Assembly: GCA_036268455.1 (NCBI GenBank)
Contig: DATAUD010000043.1
Location: 1-64,000 of the forward strand
Reading direction: 5' to 3'
DNA from: DATAUD01 sp036268455
GTDB taxonomy: Bacteria; Verrucomicrobiota; Verrucomicrobiia; Limisphaerales; Palsa-1400
Length of the DNA: 64,000 bases
In this document: piece after piece, positions 1 to 7,920 of the stretch
Numbering within the stretch: position 1 is the first letter of the stretch
Layout of the letters: the number at the start of each line of letters is the position of its first letter
Notes under the pieces: model-generated
What the model was told of the DNA's origin: nothing
Seen by the model: only the letters and a program-made list of their open reading frames with translations
Databases searched by the model: none
Program-made: the position numbers and the translations under genes

Positions 1-1
1 G

Positions 2-970
2 CAATTGATCGAACGCGCTCGGATTATCTTGGGTTGCCTGGCGGGCAAACGCGTCGAGGAAGTTGCCCATCTTTGTCATACCCGTTCCAATACCGTCATT
101 AAATGGCGGCAGCGCTTCACAAAAGGCGGCTTGGCCGCGCTGCTGGACGCCCCACGCCCCGGAGCCAAGGTGGTTTATGGCGCCGATTTCCGTAATCGGG
201 TGTTGACCCTTTTGGAAAAGCCTCCGCCGCCCGGCCAGGCCCGCTGGGATGGTCCGGCCGTAGCGAGCGCGCTGGATGCTCCTGTGCATGCGGTGTGGCG
301 GGTCCTTCGCCGCGAAGGAATCTGTTTGCAGCGGCAACGTTCCTGGTGTGTTAGCACCGACAAGGAATTTGCCGCCAAGGCAGCGGACATTGTGGGGTTG
401 TATCTCAATCCGCCAGAAAAGGCCCTGGTGATCTCGGTGGACGAGAAACCCAGCATTCAGGCTTTGGAGCGAAAGACCGGCTACATCGAAACCGACAATG
501 GCAAGATTGTGCGCGGCTTCAAAAGCACCTACAAACGTCACGGGACGCTCAATCTATTCGCGGCCCTGGAAGTGGCAACTGGGCAAGTCAAGACGGCGAT
601 CACGCAATTGAAAAGACGAGACGAGTTCCTGCAATTCATGGACCAGGTGGTGGCGGAAGCTCCCGCCCAGCATGAGTTGCATGTGATTCTGGACAATTAC
701 CGCACGCACAAAAAGTGTGACGCGTGGTTGGCCCAACACCCCAATGTCCATTTTCATTTCACCCCCACTTCGGCAAGCTGGCTCAACCAGGTAGAAATCT
801 GGTTTGGTATTCTCTCGCGAAAAGCGCTCCGGGGTCTGAGCACCACGAGCACCGCCGAACCGCGGCAGGCCATTGAGGCATTCATCAAAACATACGCGCA
901 GCATGCAAAACCGTTCAAGGAACGAACGTGGGGTCAACCCATAGCATGGTTCGTTTTTTCCTCATTTTGA
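2..970 (+). CDS. IS630-family DDE transposase, 5' end outside window
   Basis: The protein would cut and join the ends of an IS630/Tc1-mariner element. An N-terminal helix-turn-helix (about residues 1-45, numbered from the TTG at 5) precedes the DDE core. The acidic residues visible are D146 (VDEKP), D230 (ILDNYRTHK) and E264 (NQVEIWFG), a DD34E spacing typical of IS630. The frame is open back to the window edge, so the true start lies upstream. After the usual KPF near the C-terminus the sequence departs from the family, and the last residues (PIAWFVFSSF) are encoded by the left inverted repeat of the neighbouring element. The normal end has therefore probably been replaced by that insertion. 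Confidence 0.88.
   Translation, partial: QLIERARIILGCLAGKRVEEVAHLCHTRSNTVIKWRQRFTKGGLAALLDAPRPGAKVVYGADFRNRVLTLLEKPPPPGQARWDGPAVASALDAPVHAVWRVLRREGICLQRQRSWCVSTDKEFAAKAADIVGLYLNPPEKALVISVDEKPSIQALERKTGYIETDNGKIVRGFKSTYKRHGTLNLFAALEVATGQVKTAITQLKRRDEFLQFMDQVVAEAPAQHELHVILDNYRTHKKCDAWLAQHPNVHFHFTPTSASWLNQVEIWFGILSRKALRGLSTTSTAEPRQAIEAFIKTYAQHAKPFKERTWGQPIAWFVFSSF
930..957. repeat. Left 28-base inverted repeat of the RAYT element
   Basis: This arm is the reverse complement of 1976-2003 with one mismatch (C/T at the ninth base, position 938). It begins GGGGTCAA and ends GGTTCGTTTT. It overlaps the 3' end of the IS630 transposase frame and, with its partner, brackets the Y1 transposase gene. Confidence 0.85.
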
Positions 971-1933
971 GTTTTGAATTGGCGTCGGAAAGTTTTTAGC
1001 AGGACTTTGCATCCAGGTGTGAAGCCTTGCATTGGCGCTCTTGGAAGTGCCCAACCCGACCTCCTGGGCAATCGCTTTGATTGTCAATGTCGTTTCCCTC
1101 CGCAGTCGCGCCGCGATTGCTAATTTCACAGGATCGCTCTTGCGCAGGGCTGCCAGTTGGCTCTGATCCAGCCCCAAACGCGCCAATTCCTCCGTCACAA
1201 TCCGTTGGGCCTTTGCCTTTGCTGTTTCCCGATGCAGTTCTCCGCAATGGTGTTCTCCAAGTCCGTCCTCCAATTCATTGAGCATCTGTTTCTTGAATTC
1301 CGCTCCGCCCAAACACCATTCCTGCCGGAGTTGCTTCAGCTCGTGTGCGTCGTTGTTTTCAAGACGCCGCCTCTCCATCCGTTGCTCAAATTCATGTCGC
1401 GCAACGGCGCCATTGTCTGCCAATCCATGCTCGCCCATGAGCCGATCCACTCGCACCCACTTGGGCCGATGTTCTGGTGCGGCCAGATAAAATCCAAAAC
1501 TGCTCCACGGATAGGCCAAGAGCCGCTCTTGCGGCTTGAGGATCCCGGCGCGCACCGGATTCAAATGCACGTAGTCGCAGGCCGTGCGCAAATATCCGGC
1601 GGCGTTTCCTTCAATAATCTGTGCTTTGTAACGTCCGGCCAAGACGTGCCCAATAAGTTTGTGCCGATTGTTAAGCCGGATCGTATAGGTGCTTTGCAAC
1701 CAAGCCATCCCATCGACCAAATTGGCGTTGGGCGTTTCGATGACCAAGTGGTAGTGGTTGCTCAGCAGGCAATAAGCGTGAACTTGCCAAGCGGTCTTTT
1801 GGCACGCTTCAGCAAGGGTCTTGAGGAAGTCCTGACGATCCACGTCATTGAGGAAGATGTCTTCGCGCTTGTTGCCACGGGACATGAGATGATAAATGGC
1901 ACCGGGATATTCAATGCGGGCTTTGCGTGGCAT
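962..1933 (-). CDS. REP-associated tyrosine transposase (RAYT, Y1/HUH type)
   Basis: This is a Y1 transposase related to IS200/IS605 TnpA, of the class that processes REP hairpins. The N-terminal domain opens with MPRKARIEYPGAIYHLMSRG, carries the HUH metal motif as NHYHLVIETP (near residue 60), and contains the family block CDYVHLNPVRAG near residue 125. A C-terminal extension of more than 100 residues ends in a helix-turn-helix-like stretch (IKAIAQEVGLG), as in long RAYTs. The gene sits alone between two 28-base inverted repeats, with an IS630 gene on one side and an RHS fragment on the other. Length and motifs look intact, so it may still be active. Confidence 0.9.
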   Translation of the reverse strand: MPRKARIEYPGAIYHLMSRGNKREDIFLNDVDRQDFLKTLAEACQKTAWQVHAYCLLSNHYHLVIETPNANLVDGMAWLQSTYTIRLNNRHKLIGHVLAGRYKAQIIEGNAAGYLRTACDYVHLNPVRAGILKPQERLLAYPWSSFGFYLAAPEHRPKWVRVDRLMGEHGLADNGAVARHEFEQRMERRRLENNDAHELKQLRQEWCLGGAEFKKQMLNELEDGLGEHHCGELHRETAKAKAQRIVTEELARLGLDQSQLAALRKSDPVKLAIAARLRRETTLTIKAIAQEVGLGTSKSANARLHTWMQSPAKNFPTPIQNSK

Positions 1934-1975
1934 TGGTTGCGATTTAAAGCCTTAACCCTCAGAGAGTCAAAGACG

Positions 1976-2003
1976 AAAACGAACCATGCTATGGATTGAC
2001 CCC
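1976..2003. repeat. Right 28-base inverted repeat of the RAYT element
   Basis: Reverse complement of 930-957 with one mismatch. It lies 42 bases upstream of the transposase start codon and about 10 bases before recognisable RHS coding sequence begins, so it marks the point where the RHS gene was cut. Confidence 0.85.
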
Positions 2004-2028
2004 TTAGGTGGATTGAGGTGGCGAGTGG

Positions 2029-2994
2029 GTGGAAACCAACGAAGTGCGTTATGTCTATGACGGCAATCTGGTCATCCAGGAACGGGACATGAATAATCTC
2101 CCCCAAGTAACTTACACGCGGGGGAAGGACCTGAGCGGGAGTTCAGAGAGGGCAGGCGGGATCGGGGGATTACTCGCCAGAAGTTCGCGGACGTATTCAG
2201 ATGGGTCCTTGGCTGGCCAGAGCTTCTATCATTCTGATGCGAACGGGAACGTCACGATGCTGATTGATTCGAATCAGGGGGTCGTTGCGAAATATCTCTA
2301 CGATGCATTTGGAAATATGATTTCCAAGTCTGGCTTGCTGGCAGACGCGAACCTGTATCGTTTTTCCAGTAAAGAATGGCATGCAAATTCGGGTTTGGCT
2401 TATTATCTTTATCGCTATTACGACCCGAATTTGCAGAGATGGCTAAATAGGGATCCGTTGTCGGATAGTGCCAGCATTGCGTATTCGGCATCCAACGAAG
2501 GCACAATGATAAGAGCCTTTCGAACGAAAGGTAATATTGGACCTTGGGAATTACATGCCCCGAATATATATTCGTTTGTCGGAGATGCTCCAACAGTGGC
2601 ATTTGATTCCTTCGGCCTCAATCCAAGTGGTGCGGTTGCCGTTACTGCTGAAGGTGTTGGAGGTGCAATACTTAGTGGCCTTGGGATTGGCATTTTGGCA
2701 TATGAGGCTTACGAGGGCTTTGGGGGTAGCATGCCACGCGGCATACGTTGCGGAGACCGTAATGGCGAAGAGATCTTAGGCTGCTGGACAAGCTGGTGTT
2801 GTATGCCCTGTGCCGAAGCCTTCCCCGTTCAGAGGCCCTTGTATGAGCCTTGGTTTGTGGAAGTGAAATGGAGCTGTACCGGGGAATTTGACTTCCTGTT
2901 ATATATTTATGATTACTCCAAAAGGACTGCGAATTGGTGCGTGGTGTTTTATTGCAGTTGCGGTGTTATTCGCGACCTGCGCGATATTTTGTGA
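2029..2994 (+). pseudogene. RHS-repeat protein, C-terminal fragment with Cys-rich variable tail
   Basis: This is the 3' end of an RHS/YD-repeat gene whose upstream part is missing. An in-frame stop lies a few codons before the GTG at 2029, and homology to the intact RHS protein at 45218-50305 starts just after the RAYT repeat. The first ~145 residues are the RHS-associated core (YVYDGNLVIQERD, YLYDAFGN, YYLYRYYDPNLQRW, NRDP) and look roughly four-fifths identical to that paralogue by eye. The remaining ~175 residues are unrelated to it. They include a Gly/Ala-rich hydrophobic stretch, then a Cys-rich end (CGD, GCWTSWCCMPC, CSC). In intact RHS proteins this position holds the variable tip. The function of this tip is not recognised. 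Confidence 0.75.
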
Positions 2995-3175
2995 TAACTT
3001 CGTCGCGCCGTTGGGAAGTGAGATTAATCTCATCGTGTTAGCAATTGTTTTGTTGAATCTCATTCAGGCTACTCTTCTATTTATTTGGGCGCAGGTCCTT
3101 CTCGTGGAAGCCATTAAGAGCTCAGAGAAGAGGCCAGCCTTAACAAAAATGACAAATGAACCCAAGGAGAGCTAA
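2909..3175 (+). CDS. Small two-helix membrane protein overlapping the RHS tail
   Basis: This 88-residue ORF (ATG at 2909; a TTG at 2888 is also in frame) overlaps the last 86 bases of the RHS fragment in another frame. It has two clear hydrophobic segments, near residues 8-27 (WCFIAVAVLFATCAIF) and 36-63 (INLIVLAIVLLNLIQATLLF), and a charged cytoplasmic-type end (SSEKRPALTKMTNEPKES). No family was recognised. Small ORFs directly after polymorphic RHS tips often encode immunity proteins, and some are membrane proteins; that role here is inference from position only. Confidence 0.45.
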   Translation: MITPKGLRIGAWCFIAVAVLFATCAIFCDNFVAPLGSEINLIVLAIVLLNLIQATLLFIWAQVLLVEAIKSSEKRPALTKMTNEPKES

Positions 3176-3287
3176 CGGTAACTGAATTTTCCACGCCAAC
3201 CATTGCAAAAGCGATGCCACGAAAAAGGGATTTGGCGCGAGCGTAGCTTCTCGGCTATGAATCCTTCTAAACGGGAAGGAAAGTTCG

Positions 3288-3340
3288 ATGCCGGTGTCAT
3301 GCCGGTGTCATGCCGGTGTCATGCCGGTCATGCCGGTGTC
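3288..3340. repeat. Tandem 11-base repeats (ATGCCGGTGTC)
   Basis: Five copies lie head to tail: four perfect 11-mers (3288, 3299, 3310, 3330) and one shortened copy (ATGCCGGTC at 3321). Two more perfect copies occur at 3560-3570 and 3578-3588, followed by a degenerate one. The last copy of the array runs into the left arm of the 23-base inverted repeat. Confidence 0.9.
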
Positions 3341-3454
3341 AGTCCCAACTTTTGACACTGTTGCGATGTTGACTGTCCGTACCCCCTTGCATTTGCTGGC
3401 GCAAAAGGAAAAAATGTCGAACGAAGATCTTGTGTCAAAAGTTGGGACTGACAC
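3336..3454. repeat. 119-base unit with perfect 23-base inverted repeats
   Basis: Positions 3336-3358 and 3432-3454 are exact reverse complements over 23 bases, each beginning GTGTC and ending GACAC, and enclose 73 bases without coding features. The size and structure fit a non-autonomous mini-element (MITE or REP-type) mobilised in trans. A long hairpin with some other role is also possible. Confidence 0.75.
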
Positions 3455-3859
3455 GATTTCGCGCACGTACAACAAGGAAAGCCAGAGAACCCAGGTGACG
3501 CGGGACTCTGAGAATTACGCCAATTATGCTTACGACGCGATTGGGGAAGTTATTGCGCCATGCCGGTGTCGTGCGCCATGCCGGTGTCTGCCGATGTCGG
3601 TTCTCACTATTTGCACTTTTTTATTCATGAGGCTTGGTTCGAGGAGAGTTTCGCATCGCCGCCAAATGCTCAAACCAAAAGAACGAAGCTCACCGGCTAA
3701 TTTTCGTGTGATCCCTCTCTCGTGTTATTGACTAGCGTTTACTATCATTCGCTCTTGGGTTGCAGACGCTGTTTTTCACAATTCGGCCGAATTTCGAGAA
3801 TCTTTTTTGGGCTTTTGGGATTATTTGGCTTTTTTGCGCCTACCACTTAGAATCGCGGG

Positions 3860-4609
3860 ATGTTCCGAGGAAAAAAGGTTGTCGTGGTGATGCCCGCTTA
3901 TAACGCGGCCAAAACTCTCGTCCAAACTTTCGATGAGGTCATGGCCCAGGATATCGTGGACAGGGTGATCGTCGTCGATGACGCCAGCCGCGACGAGACC
4001 ACGGCCATTGCCAATGAACTTCCCAACACCACCGTGTTCACGCACGAAAAAAATCTCGGCTACGGCGGCAATCAAAAAAGTTGCTACCGCCTCGCCCTCG
4101 CCGAAGGCGCGGACATCGTGATCATGGTGCATCCCGATTCCCAATACACACCCATGCTGATCCCAGCGATGGCCTCGATGATCGCCAATGGCCTTTACCC
4201 GTGCGTGCTCGGCAGCCGCATCCTTGGGAATTACGCGCTTCGAGGCGGCATGCCCCTGTGGAAGTACGTCGCGAACCGCTTCCTCACGCTTTCGGAAAAC
4301 ATCCTGCTGGGCGCCAAACTTTCGGAATATCACACCGGCTACCGCGCATTCTCGCGGGAAATTCTCGAACGCCTGCCACTCTCCGCAAACTCGAACGATT
4401 TCGTGTTTGACAACGAAATGCTCGCGCAAATTCTTTGGTTCGGCTACACAATCGGGGAGGTCAGTTGCCCCACCAAGTATTTCGCCGAAGCGTCGTCCAT
4501 CAACTTCCGGCGGAGCGTCAAGTATGGTTTTGGTTGTCTTGGCACGGCGGCGGCCTTCCGCCTCGCGAAAATGAAGCTGCTTTCCTCCGATTTGTTTCCG
4601 GCGCAGTGA
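3860..4609 (+). CDS. GT2 glycosyltransferase, polyprenyl-phosphate sugar synthase-like
   Basis: This 249-residue GT-A enzyme probably moves a sugar from a nucleotide donor to a lipid-phosphate carrier at the inner membrane face. It begins with the GT2 N-terminal block (VVVVMPAYNAAKTL), followed by the metal/nucleotide motif VIVVDDASRDET near residue 40 and a Gly-rich NLGYGGNQ turn. It resembles DPM1-type synthases in length and lacks a membrane tail. The stop codon TGA shares bases with the GTG start of the next gene (GTGA), so the two are very likely translated together. The donor sugar cannot be told from the sequence. Confidence 0.85.
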   Translation: MFRGKKVVVVMPAYNAAKTLVQTFDEVMAQDIVDRVIVVDDASRDETTAIANELPNTTVFTHEKNLGYGGNQKSCYRLALAEGADIVIMVHPDSQYTPMLIPAMASMIANGLYPCVLGSRILGNYALRGGMPLWKYVANRFLTLSENILLGAKLSEYHTGYRAFSREILERLPLSANSNDFVFDNEMLAQILWFGYTIGEVSCPTKYFAEASSINFRRSVKYGFGCLGTAAAFRLAKMKLLSSDLFPAQ

Positions 4610-6582
4610 CCCTCGCGGCATCACAAAAATGGCCGGCCCGGCTGATCTGCCTTTCGCTCGCCGCCGCCGTGCTCGCGGTTTTTTGGGGGGCCTTGCGGTG
4701 CGACTTTGTCAATTATGACGATCCCGCTTACGTCACTTCCAACGCGGACGTGCAACACGGCCTGACGAAAGCAAACGTAGTCTGGGCATTCGAAACTGGC
4801 GCCGCGAGCAACTGGCATCCGCTGACCTGGCTTTCGCACATGGCCGACGTCCAATTTTACGGACTGCGGCCCGCCGGTCACCACTTGACCAACCTGCTGC
4901 TGCACGCCGCCAACGCGGTGTTGCTGTTTGTGATTGCGCGCGCGATGACAGGCGCGCTTTGGCGCAGCGCGATCCTGGCGGCGTTGTGGGCGTTGCACCC
5001 GTTGCGGGTCGAATCCGTGGTTTGGGTTTCCGAGCGAAAAGACGTTCTCAGCACGCTGTTTTGGATGCTCGCTGTTTGGAGCTATTTCAAATTTCACACT
5101 TCAAAATTCAAACTTTACTACGCCGCCGCCGTGGTCTGTTTCGCCTGCGGCCTGATGGCCAAGCCGATGGTCGTGACGCTCCCGTTTGTCCTGCTGTTGC
5201 TGGATTACTGGCCGTTAAACCGGCGGGTTGGTTGGCGGCTGATGATCGAGAAAATTCCGTTTTTTATTTTGGCCGCGATTTCCAGCGTGGTGACGTTTCT
5301 TGTGCAACGCCAGGGAGGAGCGGTTTCGTCGTTGACGGGTTTGCCGCTGTCGGCGCGCGCAGGCAACGCGCTCATTTCGTACGTTCGTTATTTGGCGAAG
5401 ATTTTTTGGCCGGTGCATCTTTCGGTATTGTATCCGCATCCGGGTCATTGGCCGATTTGGCGGATCGCCAGCGCAGGGCTGCTGCTTGCCATTATCACCG
5501 GGATCGTGATTTGGCGCGGACGCGCGCAACCGTACCTGGCCGTGGGCTGGTTTTGGTTTGTGGGAATGCTGGCGCCAGCCATCGGATTGGTGCAGGTGGG
5601 AATTCAATCGATGGCGGACCGCTACAGTTACATGCCGATGATTGGCATTTTAATCATGGTAATCTGGGGCGCGAACGAGATGCTTCGACCCCGTTGGATT
5701 TTGGCGTCGGCTGCCGGGTTGGCGATTCTCGCCTGCGCGGCGCTGACTCCCATTCAGGTGCGGTATTGGCGTGACAGCGATACACTATTCCAACACGCCG
5801 TCGCGGTGACGCGCGACAATTATCTTGCCTATAATAATCTTGGTTACTTTCTGTCCAACCGCGGAGAAACCGAGAAGGCGATGGAGTATTACACACGTTC
5901 GCTGCAAATAAATCCCAACTACGACGAGGCGCATAACAACCTCGGATATGCGCTGGCCCAATTGGGCCGTTTCCAGGAGGCGACCAACGAATACATCAAG
6001 GCGTTAAGCCTCAATCCCGGTCTGACCGAGGCGCATAACAACCTTGGGAATGCCCTTGGCAGTCTCGGACTCACGGACGCCGCGATTCACGAGTATCAGG
6101 TGGCGCTGCAAGAAAACCCGCGCCACGCCGATGCGCATAACAACTACGGCATCGCCCTGGCCATGCGCGGCCAATTGAAAGAGGCGATCGAGCAATTCCG
6201 GCTGGCCGTCCTTTACAAGGAAAATTACGCCAGCGCCCACAGCGATCTCGGCAACGCCCTGGCGATGCAAGGCGATTTCGCCGGCGCGATTGCCGAATAC
6301 CAAACCTGCCTGCGGATCAATCCGAAAGACCCGCAAGCGCACAACAATCTTGCGAACGTGCTGGCGCAACAAGGCCATTTGGACGAGGCCGTTGGGGAAT
6401 ATCGGATAGCGCTCGAACTCAAGCCCGAAAATCCGGAAGCGCACTTCAACCTCGGCTGGTGTCTGGCCCGCCAAGGCAAGAGCGCCGACGCCGCCGAGCA
6501 GTATCGCGCCGCGCTGCGGCAGCGCCCCGATTACCCCGCCGCGCGTCAGCAATTGGAGGCCTTGCACGCGGCGGGCTTCTGA
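4606..6582 (+). CDS. TMTC-like multi-membrane protein with seven TPR repeats
   Basis: The 658-residue protein starts at GTG 4606, overlapping the GT2 stop by four bases; the frame is open further upstream but only inside the GT2 gene. Residues ~5-400 form many membrane helices with phrases seen in TMTC/GT-C proteins (NYDDPAYV, NWHPLTWLSHM, HHLTNLLLHAANAVL, LHPLRVESVVWVSERKDVLS, LPFVLLLLDYWPL). Residues ~402-650 contain seven consecutive TPR units built on AHNNLG. Eukaryotic TMTC proteins are linked to O-mannosylation. A glycosyl-transfer role here, fed by the upstream GT2, is inferred from architecture and coupling, not shown. Confidence 0.75.
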   Translation: MTLAASQKWPARLICLSLAAAVLAVFWGALRCDFVNYDDPAYVTSNADVQHGLTKANVVWAFETGAASNWHPLTWLSHMADVQFYGLRPAGHHLTNLLLHAANAVLLFVIARAMTGALWRSAILAALWALHPLRVESVVWVSERKDVLSTLFWMLAVWSYFKFHTSKFKLYYAAAVVCFACGLMAKPMVVTLPFVLLLLDYWPLNRRVGWRLMIEKIPFFILAAISSVVTFLVQRQGGAVSSLTGLPLSARAGNALISYVRYLAKIFWPVHLSVLYPHPGHWPIWRIASAGLLLAIITGIVIWRGRAQPYLAVGWFWFVGMLAPAIGLVQVGIQSMADRYSYMPMIGILIMVIWGANEMLRPRWILASAAGLAILACAALTPIQVRYWRDSDTLFQHAVAVTRDNYLAYNNLGYFLSNRGETEKAMEYYTRSLQINPNYDEAHNNLGYALAQLGRFQEATNEYIKALSLNPGLTEAHNNLGNALGSLGLTDAAIHEYQVALQENPRHADAHNNYGIALAMRGQLKEAIEQFRLAVLYKENYASAHSDLGNALAMQGDFAGAIAEYQTCLRINPKDPQAHNNLANVLAQQGHLDEAVGEYRIALELKPENPEAHFNLGWCLARQGKSADAAEQYRAALRQRPDYPAARQQLEALHAAGF

Positions 6583-6653
6583 AGCACCGCCAAGCTCCGC
6601 GAAAACAGTCTTCCAAAATCACGCAAAAAACCGTACCTCACTTCCCGGCATTT

Positions 6654-7226
6654 ATGACGCAACCCGATCAAAGCCGGAACAAACTTTTCGCCATTTACCT
6701 CGGCGGCCGCGCGCCGCGCTGCAATACCGAATTGCACGACGTTATCTTCATCGTCGGCGAATCCATCGAAACTTCCTACGAGCGGATCATGGACAAATGG
6801 TTCGGCGATCCCCTTAAACTGCACATCGACTGCTGGGTCGAACTGCGATGCGTGGATGGCCATCTCATTTCCCTGCGGTCCCATCCCGGCACATTCGACA
6901 AAAAGCTCTATTTCATCAACCTCGGCGCGTATCTTCCCGGGCAATTCACCGAGCTTCACGCCAACGCATTCCTCGTCGCCGCCAGCGAGGCCGAAGTCAA
7001 GCAGCGCGCCAAGGCCAACTTGTTGCGCGGGACCCAATCCGTCCATACCGACGACCTCTATGACGTTGACGATTGTTTGGAAATCGCCGAAGTGGACGGC
7101 CAGCACATCCACCTTGAGTCTACGTCCGAACCGACGGATTTTGAACCGCGCCCCGGTTACCACATCATCCCGCCAAAAGTCCTCGCCGCCTACGCGGCAA
7201 GACCATCTTTTCCGTCGAAGTTTTAA
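6654..7226 (+). CDS. DUF1543-domain protein
   Basis: This soluble 190-residue protein begins at ATG 6654; the frame is open upstream but runs over the TPR gene. It carries two similar halves typical of DUF1543. The first is FAIYLGGRAPRCNTELHDV followed by an acidic stretch, and the second is FINLGAYLPGQFTELHANAFLVA. The repeated Gly-Gly-x/E-x-H pattern suggests an internal duplication. The biochemical function of this family is not known to me. It stands alone, 71 bases after the TPR gene and converging on the toxin-antitoxin pair. Confidence 0.65.
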   Translation: MTQPDQSRNKLFAIYLGGRAPRCNTELHDVIFIVGESIETSYERIMDKWFGDPLKLHIDCWVELRCVDGHLISLRSHPGTFDKKLYFINLGAYLPGQFTELHANAFLVAASEAEVKQRAKANLLRGTQSVHTDDLYDVDDCLEIAEVDGQHIHLESTSEPTDFEPRPGYHIIPPKVLAAYAARPSFPSKF

Positions 7227-7243
7227 CGAAGATGGAAAGCGTT

Positions 7244-7567
7244 TCAAAGCCAGCCATTGGCGCGATTGATCGTCGCGATGATCTGCCTCCTGCGCTCGGC
7301 GCTGACCGAACCACGCCGATGTCCCAGACTAGCTTTCTGAATAGTGTAGAGCAGGTCACATTTGCACAGTGTCGGCCAATCGAGGCCGTCGTTTGAGTCA
7401 AGTATCACCTCATTGGGCTCCGGTTGCCGGGTGGTCCTTCGTGAGGCGCATATGATTACCGTCACGTCCGGTTTATTGGCAACCCGGTCGGGGTGGGAGA
7501 CAATCACCGCTGGATGCGGCTCCGGCCATCCGGGGGCCTGCCAACTGAAAATGTCCCAGGCCTTCAT
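7244..7567 (-). CDS. PemK/MazF-like toxin
   Basis: This 107-residue protein has the layout of the PemK/MazF fold. An N-terminal strand with W and P (AWDIFSWQAPGWPEPHPAVIVS) is followed by VTVIICASRR and a C-terminal block with the D and L residues typical of the family (CDLLYTIQKASLGHRRGSVS). Family members are mRNA-cutting toxins. Its ATG overlaps the stop of the upstream RHH gene by four bases, the usual order being antitoxin first. It is near-complete in length and shows no frameshift. Confidence 0.75.
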   Translation of the reverse strand: MKAWDIFSWQAPGWPEPHPAVIVSHPDRVANKPDVTVIICASRRTTRQPEPNEVILDSNDGLDWPTLCKCDLLYTIQKASLGHRRGSVSAERRRQIIATINRANGWL

Positions 7568-7845
7568 TCCTCGTCCGGCGGTGGAGAGGGCAAGCCAGCA
7601 AGGTGATGTTCCAGCGCGTCAAATTCGCGGTTCGGTTGCTGATAGCAGCGACGCGCCTCCGCTTTCGTCAAGGGTTTCACCTGTTTTACCGGATCCGGAG
7701 ATAATTGCTCGCGCAGTTTGGGCAACCCCAGCTTCATGCTCTGCCGCATAATGTCCGCCATGGACAAACCCAAATCCCGAGACGCCTGTCGCACCTCTCC
7801 CAGCAGATCGGGCGGCACCGCCAATGGATACGTATCGGTCTTCAT
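7564..7845 (-). CDS. Ribbon-helix-helix antitoxin
   Basis: This 93-residue protein has an N-terminal RHH-type DNA-binding region (PPDLLGEVRQASRDLGLSMADIMRQSMKLGL) and a disordered, acidic C-terminal tail (EHHLAGLPSPPPDEE) of the kind that wraps a toxin. It is the first gene of a two-gene operon with the PemK-like toxin, overlapping it by four bases. By analogy with other such pairs, it would repress its own promoter upstream of 7845. Confidence 0.75.
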   Translation of the reverse strand: MKTDTYPLAVPPDLLGEVRQASRDLGLSMADIMRQSMKLGLPKLREQLSPDPVKQVKPLTKAEARRCYQQPNREFDALEHHLAGLPSPPPDEE

Positions 7846-7920
7846 GGAAGAATCCTACATCATTCAGTACCCCAGTGTCAATGCCGCCAGCGGCGCGGCG
7901 ATGAAAGTGTTATTAACGGC

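Larger units (their letters stand above)
930..2003. mobile_element. RAYT element bounded by 28-base inverted repeats
   Basis: The unit is about 1.07 kb: left repeat 930-957, the transposase gene on the minus strand, and right repeat 1976-2003. RAYT genes are usually flanked by REP sequences rather than classical terminal repeats, so the arms may be an inverted REP pair. The outer sides differ (IS630 to the left, RHS to the right) and no target duplication was recognised. Insertion accompanied by deletion or recombination is the simplest reading. Confidence 0.6.
3176..3859. other. Non-coding repeat-rich stretch with RHS debris
   Basis: No convincing gene is present between the small membrane ORF and the glycosyltransferase. 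The stretch contains the short tandem repeats at 3288-3340 and 3560-3588, a 119-base inverted-repeat unit at 3336-3454, and about 90 bases (3460-3550) that translate to a YD-repeat-like phrase (NYANYAYDAIGEV). The last suggests leftover RHS sequence. The open frame at 3288-3731 runs across all of these pieces and is not credible as one protein. The final ~260 bases show nothing beyond a likely promoter region for the next gene. Confidence 0.6.

Noticed and set aside
1157..1999. A 280-residue plus-strand frame across the RAYT gene
   Set aside because: The minus-strand transposase has the HUH motif and family blocks; this frame is its antisense shadow.
3288..3340. A CRISPR array made of the short repeats
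   Set aside because: The repeats are 11 bases long with no spacers and there are no cas genes nearby.
3288..3731. A 147-residue frame starting in the tandem repeats
   Set aside because: Its first residues only translate the ATGCCGGTGTC repeats and it crosses an inverted-repeat unit and an RHS remnant. There is no sign of one protein.
3821..4624. A 267-residue open frame on the minus strand opposite the GT2 gene
   Set aside because: It runs antisense to a gene with clear GT2 motifs, has no recognisable family, and its composition is that of a reverse-frame shadow.
6546..7247. A 233-residue minus-strand frame opposite the DUF1543 gene
   Set aside because: The plus-strand protein has coherent DUF1543 phrases; the minus-strand product has none.
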